From positions 1 through 44,859 of the forward strand of contig CACZHK010000017.1 of the NCBI GenBank assembly GCA_902780915.1: a stretch of DNA of 44,859 nucleotides, in the 5' to 3' direction. This document shows positions 31,524 to 39,385 of the stretch, piece after piece (position 1 is the stretch's first letter; every line of letters starts with the position of its first letter). The translations under genes and the position numbers were made by a program. Source of the stretch: Pseudoselenomonas ruminantium. GTDB taxonomy: Bacteria > Bacillota > Negativicutes > Selenomonadales > Selenomonadaceae. Below the pieces are notes generated by a model that saw nothing but the letters and a program-made list of their open reading frames with translations, did not search any database and was not told the DNA's origin.

Positions 31524-32024
31524 ATGGAACAGGAATCGTTATTCAGCCAAGCGGTGCCGGAGCCGCTGGCTGCCAGAATACGGCCCCGGACTTTGGAGGA
31601 AATTGCCGGACATGAGCATCTGTTGGGCAAGGGGAAGGTGCTAAGGCGGCTTATTGAGCAGGATAGCATCTCCTCCATGATATTCTGGGGGTCGCCTGGG
31701 GTGGGCAAGACCACCCTGGCGGGGGTAATGTCCAACGCTCTCTATGTGGCCTATGGCATGGCCAGAAAAGACGCGGAGGAACGTCAGGCAGAGCAGGTGC
31801 CCTTTCATCTGCGCAATGCAGTGACCAAGCTAATGAAGGAGCTGGATTACGGCAAGGATTACCAATATGCTCATGATACACGGGAGAAAATCACCAACAT
31901 GGAGTGTCTGCCGGAATCACTGAAGGGGAGAAGCTATTATCATCCTACCAATGAAGGGCTGGAAGGGCGTTTTGCACAGAGGCTAAAGGACATCAAGGCC
32001 TGGAAGCGACAGCACAAGAAGTGA
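31524..32024 (+). pseudogene. rarA: rarA with an internal in-frame deletion
   Basis: The start is clear ([21 protein letters not shown]). The N terminus reaches Walker A ([15 protein letters not shown]), then jumps directly to [21 protein letters not shown] and the normal C terminus ([41 protein letters not shown]). RarA/MgsA is a replication-restart AAA+ ATPase of about 430-440 residues; here 166 remain. About 270 residues are missing, including Walker B, the sensor motifs and the lid. The frame stays open across the junction, which is at about 31722-31732. The product cannot hydrolyse ATP normally. Confidence 0.85.
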
Positions 32025-32062
32025 TTGCTAACGGACTGGTAAAATTAAAATTTAATGCAAAA

Positions 32063-32272
32063 TTAACCTTGTTTTAATTTGTCATTGATTATGGCCAGTA
32101 ATTCGTCTGGATCAAGACCATGTACCAGACAGGCATCGTGCAGGGACTCCATTTGGGAAGCGGGGCAGCCCAGGCAGTGCATGCCTGCGTCCATGAGGGT
32201 GTCTATTATCTCGGGGTGTTCCGTTATGAGCTTGCCTATCAGCATATCCTTGGCAATAGCAGTGCTCTTCAT
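32063..32272 (-). CDS. DUF1858 redox-disulfide domain protein
   Basis: This 69-residue protein reads MLIGKLITEHPEIIDTLMDAGMHCLGC, the hybrid-cluster-protein-associated DUF1858 fold with a CLGC motif. It ends with ELLAIINDKL. Proteins of this type are commonly linked to anaerobic nitric-oxide and redox stress genes. GGAGG lies 8 bases before the ATG; the gene begins 15 bases after the DUF438 stop. The pair is one operon controlled from the Crp/Fnr site. Confidence 0.85.
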   Translation of the reverse strand: MKSTAIAKDMLIGKLITEHPEIIDTLMDAGMHCLGCPASQMESLHDACLVHGLDPDELLAIINDKLKQG

Positions 32273-32287
32273 GCGTTTCCTCCAGTA

Positions 32288-33241
32288 TCACTTTTCTGTG
32301 CCAGCAAAGTGTTCCTTGGCGAACTCCATGTCTTGAACTATCTCCAAGGTGCCCAGGTAATTGCTGGATTTGTCCCGGACGGCCATGTATTTGACCAGGA
32401 ATGTCCTGCCCTCCTTGTTCATCCAGACGGGCACCTCATCGCGCTGGCCGGTTCGGAAAGCCTGTATGATTTGGCGCACCATAGGCTCAACCTTAGGAGG
32501 GTGGCAGGAAAATACATCCCTGCCGATGGCCATGGCAGGACGCTTGAAGACCTTTGGCCCCTCGTTGAAGTAGCGGTTTATGTTGTCTGCATCCACAAAG
32601 GAGATTTCCAGAGGGATGGTGTTGAGAAGAGCTGTGAGCTGCGTCAGGGTCAGGTGGCCGCCGGCCATGACAATCTCGCCATCGCAATCTGATGATGTGC
32701 CAGCGGGGACGTGTGCCTCGCCATCGGCCCAGATTTTACCCTCTACATCAAGACAGACAGCATAATCCTTGGCATCCTGATAGATTCCCCGCCACTCATC
32801 CGCTGAGAAGTGGACGGCGCAGATGGGGAAGAGGATGTTGGTTTCCTTGTAGATCATCTCTTCTGCCCTTTTCAGGACGGTATTCACACGTTCATGGTAA
32901 TCGTCACCTGGCTGCTGGCGCAGAAGAGCAGACAGTTCGTCACGGATTTCGTCATCTGCTGTCCACATGACATTGGCAGGGCCGGTGACATTGTATTTTA
33001 CCTTCAGCAGAGGATAAAGCAGGTCTCCTTTTTTGGCATAGTGAATAGCAATTTCGCGGATTTTGGCCAGGTTGATGTCCGTATAGGAGCCATCGGCGGC
33101 TCGTGCCTGGGTCAGAAGCCTCTCCAGAGCATCATTTTCTTGTGAGAAAGTCTGGAGAGGATGGCCGGGAATGAGGATCAGTTCTGCAGCTCGCTCCATC
33201 TTGTAGGCTTGGGGATTGGCGATTTCTATTGTTTTTGTCAT
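32288..33241 (-). CDS. DUF438/PAS redox-sensor-like protein
   Basis: This 317-residue protein has an N-terminal DUF438/hemerythrin-like part (AELILIPGHPLQTFSQENDALERLL, with conserved HPLQ and EN) followed by a C-terminal PAS-type domain (GHLTLTQLTALLNTIPLEISFVDADNINRYF, then YLGTLEIVQDM). Such proteins are frequent in anaerobes next to DUF1858 and hybrid-cluster genes and are thought to sense or handle NO or oxygen through an iron or heme centre. Iron ligands are not proven here. It is divergently transcribed from the Crp/Fnr regulator. Confidence 0.85.
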   Translation of the reverse strand: MTKTIEIANPQAYKMERAAELILIPGHPLQTFSQENDALERLLTQARAADGSYTDINLAKIREIAIHYAKKGDLLYPLLKVKYNVTGPANVMWTADDEIRDELSALLRQQPGDDYHERVNTVLKRAEEMIYKETNILFPICAVHFSADEWRGIYQDAKDYAVCLDVEGKIWADGEAHVPAGTSSDCDGEIVMAGGHLTLTQLTALLNTIPLEISFVDADNINRYFNEGPKVFKRPAMAIGRDVFSCHPPKVEPMVRQIIQAFRTGQRDEVPVWMNKEGRTFLVKYMAVRDKSSNYLGTLEIVQDMEFAKEHFAGTEK

Positions 33242-33282
33242 GATAATCTCTCCTTGACGGTTGTGATTGATTTCATGATGTC

Positions 33283-33325
33283 ATTATAGTATGCTTCAAT
33301 CAGAATGTATGTGGTTGTAACCACA
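33283..33325 (-). promoter_or_regulatory. Class-II Crp/Fnr-type promoter of the DUF438 operon
   Basis: On the minus strand the -10 TATAAT lies at 33288-33283, giving a start near 33276. A perfect palindrome, TGTGGTT-GT-AACCACA (33310-33325), is centred about 41.5 bases upstream, replacing a normal -35. This is the expected class-II activator geometry for the divergent regulator. Confidence 0.6.
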
Positions 33326-33351
33326 TTTTTAAAATTGTTTGGGTGAGGAAA

Positions 33352-34017
33352 ATGAAGGCTGAATTCATAAGGAAAAGCATACTATTCGCCGGGATGAACG
33401 AAGAGGAAAAACTGGCGGCCTATGCCAGCATGGATGTGAAAGAGAGGGAGTATGGCAAAGGGGAGACCATATTCTGGGCAGGAACAAAGACAAGCTGCAT
33501 GGGCATGGTGCTGTCAGGAAGCGTGACCATAGAGAGCAACGATATGTGGGGGAACCGCACCATTCTCAGTCATGTGGGTGCAGGGCAGTTCTTCGCTGAG
33601 ACGTATGCGTATTTGCAGGATGCGCCTATGTTGGTGGACGTGACGGCAAATGAGGATTGCCAGGTGGCTCTCCTGTCACTGGAGGTGGTAACGCATAGGG
33701 AGGCCGGGGCAGAAGCCTGGCATATAAAGCTTTTGGTTAATCTTTTGACTGTTGCTGCCAGGAAGAATCTCATCTTGTCTGGCAGGAGTTTCCATACAGC
33801 ACCAAAGACCATACGTGGCAGGGTGTTGTCTTATCTGAACTCCATGTCGCTGCAGAAAAAGAGCACTGACTTTGATATCCCCTTTGACAGGCAGCAACTG
33901 GCTGATTATCTGAATCTGGAGAGGTCGGCTCTATCCAAGGAATTGGGGAAGATGCAAAGGGAAGGGCTTATCAAGTGCAGGAAAAATCACTTTCGGTTGA
34001 TTGAAACAGGGAAATAG
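33352..34017 (+). CDS. Crp/Fnr-family transcriptional regulator
   Basis: This 221-residue protein has a cyclic-nucleotide-binding-like N-terminal beta-barrel (GKGETIFWAGTKTSCMGMVLSG, AGQFFAETYAYLQDAPM) and a C-terminal winged helix (DFDIPFDRQQLADYLNLERSALSKEL). No Fnr-type N-terminal Cys cluster is visible, so it is not an iron-sulfur Fnr. It is like the HcpR/NO-responsive or heme-binding branch that controls redox-stress genes, which matches its divergent DUF438-DUF1858 neighbours. The start is 33352, although GTG 33343 is also possible; the binding site is weak. Confidence 0.8.
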   Translation: MKAEFIRKSILFAGMNEEEKLAAYASMDVKEREYGKGETIFWAGTKTSCMGMVLSGSVTIESNDMWGNRTILSHVGAGQFFAETYAYLQDAPMLVDVTANEDCQVALLSLEVVTHREAGAEAWHIKLLVNLLTVAARKNLILSGRSFHTAPKTIRGRVLSYLNSMSLQKKSTDFDIPFDRQQLADYLNLERSALSKELGKMQREGLIKCRKNHFRLIETGK

Positions 34018-34287
34018 GTTGGAAAATGGCTGCTGATTTGCAGGATAAGGCAGGGGCTTGTAGAAGTATAGGGAGCATTAGAATGTGTGAACTCGGAGGT
34101 GTGGCTAAATGGAGGTTGATGATGAAGTTTGGACACTGGTAAAAAAATGTGGCATCCCAGCACGTACATTTGGAGTGGTAACATAGGTGCTGGCTCGCAT
34201 GTAGGATAGAGCGGGGGATGGAAGAAGTATAGGATAGTGGCTGGTTGGTCTTGAAGAGTATACAGATTATCTATGAGGTGATGAATC

Positions 34288-35130
34288 ATGGCAAGCAGAG
34301 AAGATCTTGTCGAGGTATTTGATGATACGGAATACTGGTGCAAGCATGATGAGAAGCTAGAAGCGGCCATTATGGACTCTATTACAGCAACACAGTTCTA
34401 TGGTGAGGACGAAAAGCCGAGCATACCGGCAAAGAAATTTGAACAGACCTTGCTGTCTGTCAGTAAATATCGTAGCCTGGAATCAGCTATGTTCTATCGC
34501 AGGAAATTCCCGGAGGCCAGAATTTGCGTCCATAACTTTGCCTCGGCCACTAATCCCGGCGGCGGGGTGAAGAAGGGGAGCAGGGCGCAGGAGGAGGCTA
34601 TATGCCGATGCTCTACCTTGTATCCAGTGCTGAATACTAGGGAGAACTGGAACAGGTATTATAAGTTTCACAGAGAAAGGCATGATGCCAAGTACACGGA
34701 TGCCTGTATCTACACCCATGATATCCTGATTATCAAGAGCGATACAGATGTTCCCAGGCGTTTGCCGGAAGACAAATGGTGCAAGGTTGATGTGATTACT
34801 TGTGCGGCTCCAAATCTCAGGGAAAGGCCGGGGAATGCTATGAACCCAAGCCCAGGGAATAAGGTTCACTTGTCTGATAAAGAGTTGATGGCTCTGCATG
34901 AGAAGAGGGGCAGACATCTGCTGGCAGCGGCGGCAGAGCAGAAGGCTGAGATAATGATACTGGGAGCCTTTGGTTGCGGAGCATTCCAGAATGACCCTAA
35001 GGTGGTGGCTGAAGCCTATAAAAAGGTACTGGCAGAATTTGATGGCGTGTTCAGGGAAGTGCATTTTGCGGTGTTCTGCAGCCCCAGGGATACAGGGAAT
35101 TTTGATGCATTCAAAAAGGTGCTGGGGTGA
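34288..35130 (+). CDS. Microbial PARG-like macrodomain protein (TIGR02452/DUF2263)
   Basis: This 280-residue protein has the microbial poly(ADP-ribose) glycohydrolase-like signature: VHNFASATNPGGGVKKGSRAQEEAICR (about residues 84-110; GGGxxxGxxAQEE with the catalytic Glu pair), KVDVITCAAPNLR near residue 170 and ILGAFGCGAFQNDP near residue 229. The family hydrolyses ADP-ribose linkages. The start at 34288 has AGGTGA 7 bases upstream. Its stop is 9 bases before the secreted hydrolase start. No transferase toxin is adjacent; it may reverse protein or nucleic-acid ADP-ribosylation. Confidence 0.85.
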   Translation: MASREDLVEVFDDTEYWCKHDEKLEAAIMDSITATQFYGEDEKPSIPAKKFEQTLLSVSKYRSLESAMFYRRKFPEARICVHNFASATNPGGGVKKGSRAQEEAICRCSTLYPVLNTRENWNRYYKFHRERHDAKYTDACIYTHDILIIKSDTDVPRRLPEDKWCKVDVITCAAPNLRERPGNAMNPSPGNKVHLSDKELMALHEKRGRHLLAAAAEQKAEIMILGAFGCGAFQNDPKVVAEAYKKVLAEFDGVFREVHFAVFCSPRDTGNFDAFKKVLG

Positions 35131-35139
35131 GGGAATGTC

Positions 35140-36099
35140 ATGGCTATGAAAGATAGCGGGAGAAGAACTGTCTCCATTTTGATTATGATGGGGATAATGC
35201 TGATACTGGTTTGCGGAAAGGCTGTAGCAGCGGGTATCGTCACTCAAACGATACCTTTGGTTTATGATGGATACAGTTTGTATGTGCAGAATTATCAAGA
35301 AGATAATGGCAAAGAGAAAGAGCCTGTCTTATTGGTTCATGGACTGACTTATTCCTCACATGAGTTTGATGTGGATTACAAGGATTATAGTTTTGCACGT
35401 TTCCTGGCCAAGCAAGGATTTGAAGTATGGACTTTTGATATGGCTGGTTATGGCAGGTCACAGACGGTATCAGATGGGTTTCTGCCAGATTCTGATTATG
35501 CGTCAGAAAACATTCATGCCGTAGTACGATTGATACTTGGTCGTCACAAGATTGACAGGATGTCGGTTGTGGGGTGGAGTTGGGGGACGGTTACTACTGG
35601 ACGGTTTGCGGCTCGTCATCCGGAACTTGTAAAGAAAGCTGTGTTATATGCGCCCATTGTTGCGGGGCTTGGTACAGCTGATATACGGTCACCGTTTCAT
35701 CACAACACATGGGAAGATGCTGCTGGCGATTTCCAATGTGGGATAAATCATATCATAGATGACAGCATCACAGAACCAGCAGTTGTTGCAACGTTCCAAT
35801 CCAATTGCTGGAGATATGACAAGGAAAGCAGCCCAAATGGCGGTCGGCGTGATCTTTGCGTGGATGAAAGCAAGAGATTGATTCCTCTCGGGGAAATTAA
35901 GGCTCCTGTCCTTATTGTGGCTGGTACAAATGATCCTTATGTGTCGTCGGATTTGTGCAGGGAAGCATATGATTCATTGAGCAATCCAGACTCTCGTCTG
36001 GAATTGGTCGAAGGAGCGGCACATGCTATGATGATGGAAAAACCTTACTATAGAACATTTCGACAGATAGTCAATGCTTTTCTGAAAGATAGAAAGTAG
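35140..36099 (+). CDS. Secreted alpha/beta hydrolase
   Basis: This 319-residue hydrolase has a signal peptide (about 1-31, ending GKAVAA). It has a GGA/G-style binding loop LVHGLTYSSHEFD, the nucleophile elbow VVGWSWGTVTTG near residue 148, acid IVAGTNDPYV near 266 and His EGAAHAMMM near 293, a normal triad. GAGGGA precedes the ATG, and it begins only 9 bases after the macrodomain gene, so the two are probably cotranscribed, though one is cytoplasmic and one exported. The substrate is unknown (ester or lipid hydrolase). Confidence 0.85.
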   Translation: MAMKDSGRRTVSILIMMGIMLILVCGKAVAAGIVTQTIPLVYDGYSLYVQNYQEDNGKEKEPVLLVHGLTYSSHEFDVDYKDYSFARFLAKQGFEVWTFDMAGYGRSQTVSDGFLPDSDYASENIHAVVRLILGRHKIDRMSVVGWSWGTVTTGRFAARHPELVKKAVLYAPIVAGLGTADIRSPFHHNTWEDAAGDFQCGINHIIDDSITEPAVVATFQSNCWRYDKESSPNGGRRDLCVDESKRLIPLGEIKAPVLIVAGTNDPYVSSDLCREAYDSLSNPDSRLELVEGAAHAMMMEKPYYRTFRQIVNAFLKDRK

Positions 36100-36110
36100 G
36101 ATAAAAAATT

Positions 36111-36150
36111 TGCCACAAGCTTGCAACTTGCAGGTTTGTGGCATTTTTTT
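36111..36150 (+). terminator. Terminator after the secreted hydrolase
   Basis: TGCCACAA (36111-36118) pairs with TTGTGGCA (36136-36143), followed by TTTTTTT. Confidence 0.8.
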
Positions 36151-36215
36151 AGTGCCATCCCATCTACAATGAGAAACAGAGGAATATTTTCTGACATTTT
36201 AAGGGAGGAATCACC

Positions 36216-36500
36216 ATGAAAGGAAAAAAACTGGCAGTCAAGGCACTTCAGAGCGGGTGGCAGTTTATTAAGGAAAACAGGGGCACATTTATGTGCATGG
36301 GCCTCATGCTGGTGTCCAGCCAGTGTTTTGCCTCCACTACCATGCCTTGGGACAGCGGTATTGACAGCCTGAAGTCCAATCTCACGGGGCCGCTGCCCAG
36401 GGCTGGGGCAGTCATCTCCATTGCGGTAGGCGGCACTCTCTACGCCTTAGGGCAGAGCGATGTGTCCCGTCTGGCTATGTTGGCTATGAATTTTATTCCA
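36216..36500 (+). pseudogene. Truncated VirB2/TrbC-type pilin
   Basis: The start has a GGGAGG site. The protein has an N-terminal signal (AFMCMGLMLVSSQCFAS-type, cleavage before TTMPWDSG) and then PWDSGIDSLKSNLTGPLPRAG, AVISIAVGGTLYALGQSDVSRL, as in VirB2/TrbC pilins of type IV secretion. The second hydrophobic segment breaks off at about 36490 (LAMLAMNF) and the frame runs into the antisense of the MBL gene until 36569. No other conjugation gene remains nearby. It is the relic of a lost element. Confidence 0.75.
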
Positions 36501-36506
36501 CGATCA

Positions 36507-37301
36507 TCAATAAATCAAAGTCTGGCCGTCCTTTGGCATATCATAATGTGTCACGCCACGTTCAGCTAGGCTGCCGCTCAGAGTATGGCGGGTAAGGGCG
36601 GCATGGGCAACATTGTCGAGGTGTGTAAGATAAAGCCTTGCATTGGGAACTGTCTTGGCAACGCAGTGGACATCCTCGGCATTCATGATGAGCCTGCCGT
36701 TTTCAACAGTCTCGGCTGCACAGCAGTTGAGAGCCACTACTTCAGGCTGATAGAGCTTCAAAGTGTCAGCTACTGCCGGATACCAAATAGTATCTCCGGC
36801 AAGATAAAAGGTTTTTTCGCCATCATCTTCAAACATTACACCCATAACGCTGCCACAGGGGATGACTGTGCCATGGCGGGCAGGAGTCTTGGTGAGTTTT
36901 GCCCCGCCAAATGTCAAGCCAATTTCAGTCAGCACAGTTACTTCACTGAATCCGGATTTTCGGAAGACTTCAGCATCTACCTCGTTTTGGCAGATTACAG
37001 GTACGTCCTTGTCCAAAGGTGCTCCCACGGTGCCATCATCCATGGAAATGTCTATGTGGTCAGGATGAATATGGGTCACCAGGTAAGAATCTACTCCGTC
37101 GAGAATCTCCTTCAGCGCCATGGGCAGATCATAGAAGGGCATGGGCAGATGCTCCTTCACTTTGTCCGGCACATGATAGGGCATACCGGGTACATCAACA
37201 AAGGAAAACTGGTGTTTGGGCATCAGCCAGGGATCGATAAGGAAAGTCTTGCCGGCATATTCAAGACGGTTGGTGGCATTGCGGATTTGTGTCAGCTTCA
37301 T
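36507..37301 (-). CDS. MBL-fold metal-dependent hydrolase (UlaG-like)
   Basis: This 264-residue metallo-beta-lactamase-fold enzyme has the HxHxDH metal motif in SYLVTHIHPDHIDIS (about residues 74-88), a phosphodiesterase/lactonase-like FYLAGDTIWYP (about 164) and an LTHLDNVAHA His near 223. It resembles the UlaG/lactonase-like group, which hydrolyses sugar lactones or related esters; the true substrate is unknown. Divergent from a LysR regulator, which is its likely controller. The 3' end cuts the VirB2 relic. Confidence 0.85.
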   Translation of the reverse strand: MKLTQIRNATNRLEYAGKTFLIDPWLMPKHQFSFVDVPGMPYHVPDKVKEHLPMPFYDLPMALKEILDGVDSYLVTHIHPDHIDISMDDGTVGAPLDKDVPVICQNEVDAEVFRKSGFSEVTVLTEIGLTFGGAKLTKTPARHGTVIPCGSVMGVMFEDDGEKTFYLAGDTIWYPAVADTLKLYQPEVVALNCCAAETVENGRLIMNAEDVHCVAKTVPNARLYLTHLDNVAHAALTRHTLSGSLAERGVTHYDMPKDGQTLIY

Positions 37302-37454
37302 AAGTCAGGCACTCCTTTTGTCAACTTAAAATTGCTTTAGCTTTGATATGATTATATTATAATTACTATGATAAGCTGTAACAAGCAAATTAATAATACT
37401 TTGACGCAAGCAAAAGGTTGCTGTAAAATATTATGTTGGAAAGGCGGTGGTCAG

Positions 37455-38369
37455 TTGAATCAGAAACAGATGGAATATTTTATTGAAGTGTACCGCCAGG
37501 GCAATATGCAGGGCGCAGCTGACAGGCTTTATGTATCGCGGCAAGGTGTCAGCAAGATGATAAAGACCTTGGAGGAAGAGCTGGGGCAGCTGCTGTTTAT
37601 CCGCAACCCCCATGGCCTTGTGCCCACAGACTACGCTACAGCGCTTTTGCCTCATGTCCAGCGGCTGCTGGAGGAATACCGCAGCATTGCGGGCATGAGC
37701 ACTCTGGCCTCGCAATCCAAAAGCGTGGTTACAGTTTATGCCCTGGATCACATTCTGGCGTACTTTGGTTCCCAATTTCTCTGGGATTTTCATCTCGTCT
37801 GCCCAGACGTGCTCCTTAGCACCGTGGATACAACGGATGACGCAGCCCTGAAGGGGGTACTGGAAAAGCAGTGCAATTTCGCTATCGTTACAGGGGGGAT
37901 TGATCAAAATCGTTTTTGTGGAGAACCGCTGTTCTTTTCAAGGTATTGTGCCAGGCTTCATCGTGAGCACCCTTTGGCTGGCAGAGAAAAGATTGCCTAT
38001 GAGGATCTCGAAGGCATGCGCATTGTCAGTAAAGGACGGGCCTACCACTGCTTCAGGCATAATATCGACAAGTATATTCTGTTGCCGGGATTAAATGTAG
38101 AGCTTGTGGCTGAAACTGCCGATGAAATGCTCATAGCCGACCTGATTCTCCGGCATCAGGCTGTGAATCTGGGATATGATTATGCAGCAGTTCTTAATCC
38201 GCACCCGGATATAGTGGCAAAACCCTTAGCCGATAAAAATGATACTGGGCAGACTGTATATCTAGTTTGGGACAAAACCACTGTCCTTACTCAGGCCAGC
38301 CAGAAGTTTCGTTCTTTTTTGCTAGATTGGCTGCCTAAAAGCGGCAAGGATAAGGTCTGTCTTGCTTGA
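37455..38369 (+). CDS. LysR-family regulator
   Basis: This 304-residue protein starts at TTG 37455 (AAGGCGG about 8 bases upstream) with LNQKQMEYFIEVYRQGNMQGAADRLYVSRQGVSKMIKTLEEELG, split here only by description: the N-terminal LysR winged helix. It continues with LFIRNPHGLVPTDYA and the effector domain. It is divergent from the MBL hydrolase, so it probably controls that gene in response to its substrate. The shared intergenic region holds ATTATA-T-TATAAT (37351-37363), overlapping the -10 elements of both directions. Confidence 0.85.
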   Translation: MNQKQMEYFIEVYRQGNMQGAADRLYVSRQGVSKMIKTLEEELGQLLFIRNPHGLVPTDYATALLPHVQRLLEEYRSIAGMSTLASQSKSVVTVYALDHILAYFGSQFLWDFHLVCPDVLLSTVDTTDDAALKGVLEKQCNFAIVTGGIDQNRFCGEPLFFSRYCARLHREHPLAGREKIAYEDLEGMRIVSKGRAYHCFRHNIDKYILLPGLNVELVAETADEMLIADLILRHQAVNLGYDYAAVLNPHPDIVAKPLADKNDTGQTVYLVWDKTTVLTQASQKFRSFLLDWLPKSGKDKVCLA

Positions 38370-38427
38370 TTTTAGTGTTTTTGATACAGCAGCACGGTTG
38401 GCTGCTGCCGCAAAGGAATGAGCCAGT

Positions 38428-38848
38428 ATGAAGAAGATCGTCATTATCACCGGGGCTTCCGGTGATTTGGGGGCAGGCCTTGAAAGATATTATGATAAAG
38501 AGGTTGTATCTGAGATAGGGCTTGTGGCCAGACGCAGATAGAAGCTGGAAGAAGAGAGCAATGGAGGTAGCTTGCGGTGTAGAACTGCAGGAGTTGGGTA
38601 ATACGGTTACGGCAGTATGCCCCTTCTGGATTAAAGACACGGAGTTTGTAACCAGGGCCAGGGAAACGGATAAGCATAATGCTTACTTTGACATGCCTGG
38701 GGCCACTATGGTGGACAGAGTGGTAAGAAGGTCTATGGCAGCAGCCAAAGGGGGAACAGTGGTTTTTACCCCTGACCCTGTAAGCTTCATGCATAGGATT
38801 TTGGCCTCGTTGCTGCCTCATTGGCTATTGTCTCGGATATGCAAGTGA
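38428..38848 (+). pseudogene. Short-chain dehydrogenase with the middle deleted
   Basis: An N-terminal part, MKKIVIITGASGDLG (NAD-binding GxxxGxG region; here GASGDLG), runs to ...GLVARRR and a TAG at 38539. A C-terminal part in a different frame then reads ELGNTVTAVCPFWIKDTEF, PGATMVDRVVRRSMAAAKGG, the SDR end after the active site, stopping at 38848. The catalytic SxxxYxxxK segment and about 140 residues are missing. It is therefore inactive. Confidence 0.8.
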
Positions 38849-38872
38849 ATATTTTCAGGTGTGTGGGGGTTG

Positions 38873-39085
38873 ATGATGAGTAAGATTATAGTATTGATTG
38901 GGAGCAGCCGCAAAGGTGGAAACACGGATTTGCTGGCACATTCGTTTGCTGAAGGAGCAGGCAAGTACAACGAGGTAGAGCTGATTTCTGTAGAGGATTA
39001 CAAAGTTCAGCCTTGCATTGGCTGCAACAGCTGCTTTAAGAGAGAAGACCATTCCTGTATCCAGAAGGATGACATGGGTAAATGA
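38873..39085 (+). pseudogene. NADPH-dependent FMN reductase truncated at 70 residues
   Basis: The N terminus reads IVLIGSSRKGGNTDLLAHSF (flavin phosphate loop), then YKVQPCIGCNSCFKRE (cofactor-binding Cys pair) and KDDM, a flavodoxin-fold reductase. Normal members are about 180-200 residues. It ends at TGA right after KDDMGK, where the chain should continue to the second flavin loop. An ATG at 38873 or 38876 follows a weak GGGGG site. Confidence 0.75.
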
Positions 39086-39086
39086 G

Positions 39087-39263
39087 ATGAGCAAAGAGCA
39101 CTATATTTCTTTCATAGCAGCCATAAAAGAGGACGGCTGTGAGATGAAAAAGCTGTACCCGGAAGGAACGGCGGAAGCGAGATTCAAGCGGAGCGGACTT
39201 AGGTGGCTATATTATTACTGCAATCAGCATGGATTGTTCCGTGCTGGGGTAGGGAAGAATTGA
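39087..39263 (+). pseudogene. C-terminal fragment of a small HYISF-type protein
   Basis: A frame of 58 residues, MSKEHYISFIAAIKEDGCEM..KLYPEGTAEARF...YYYCNQHGLF, resembles the C-terminal half of a desulfoferrodoxin-like or zinc-ribbon family of anaerobes. Without the N-terminal metal site it is a relic. It begins right after the FMN-reductase stop, so an internal deletion joined two genes. Confidence 0.45.
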
Positions 39264-39316
39264 GACAGCGCATTGAGCGGTGGATTCATAGGGATACCAG
39301 TATACCTGGATAATAA

Positions 39317-39373
39317 AAAGAGACTTTGATGTCCTATGCTGAAGGTAAATCAGACGAGGGTCAAAGTCTCTTT
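39317..39373. terminator. Long-stem terminator
   Basis: AAAGAGACTTTGA (39317-39329) pairs perfectly with TCAAAGTCTCTTT (39361-39373) across a 31-base loop region. It lies between the relics and the minus-strand acetyltransferase and could terminate both. Confidence 0.6.
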
Positions 39374-39385
39374 GTTTATGTGCTC

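Noticed and set aside
34190..34260. Partial resemblance (TAGGATAGAG, GGCTGG) to the 57-base repeat upstream of the macrodomain gene
   Set aside because: Only two 6-10-base pieces agree, with different spacing; this is not a third copy.
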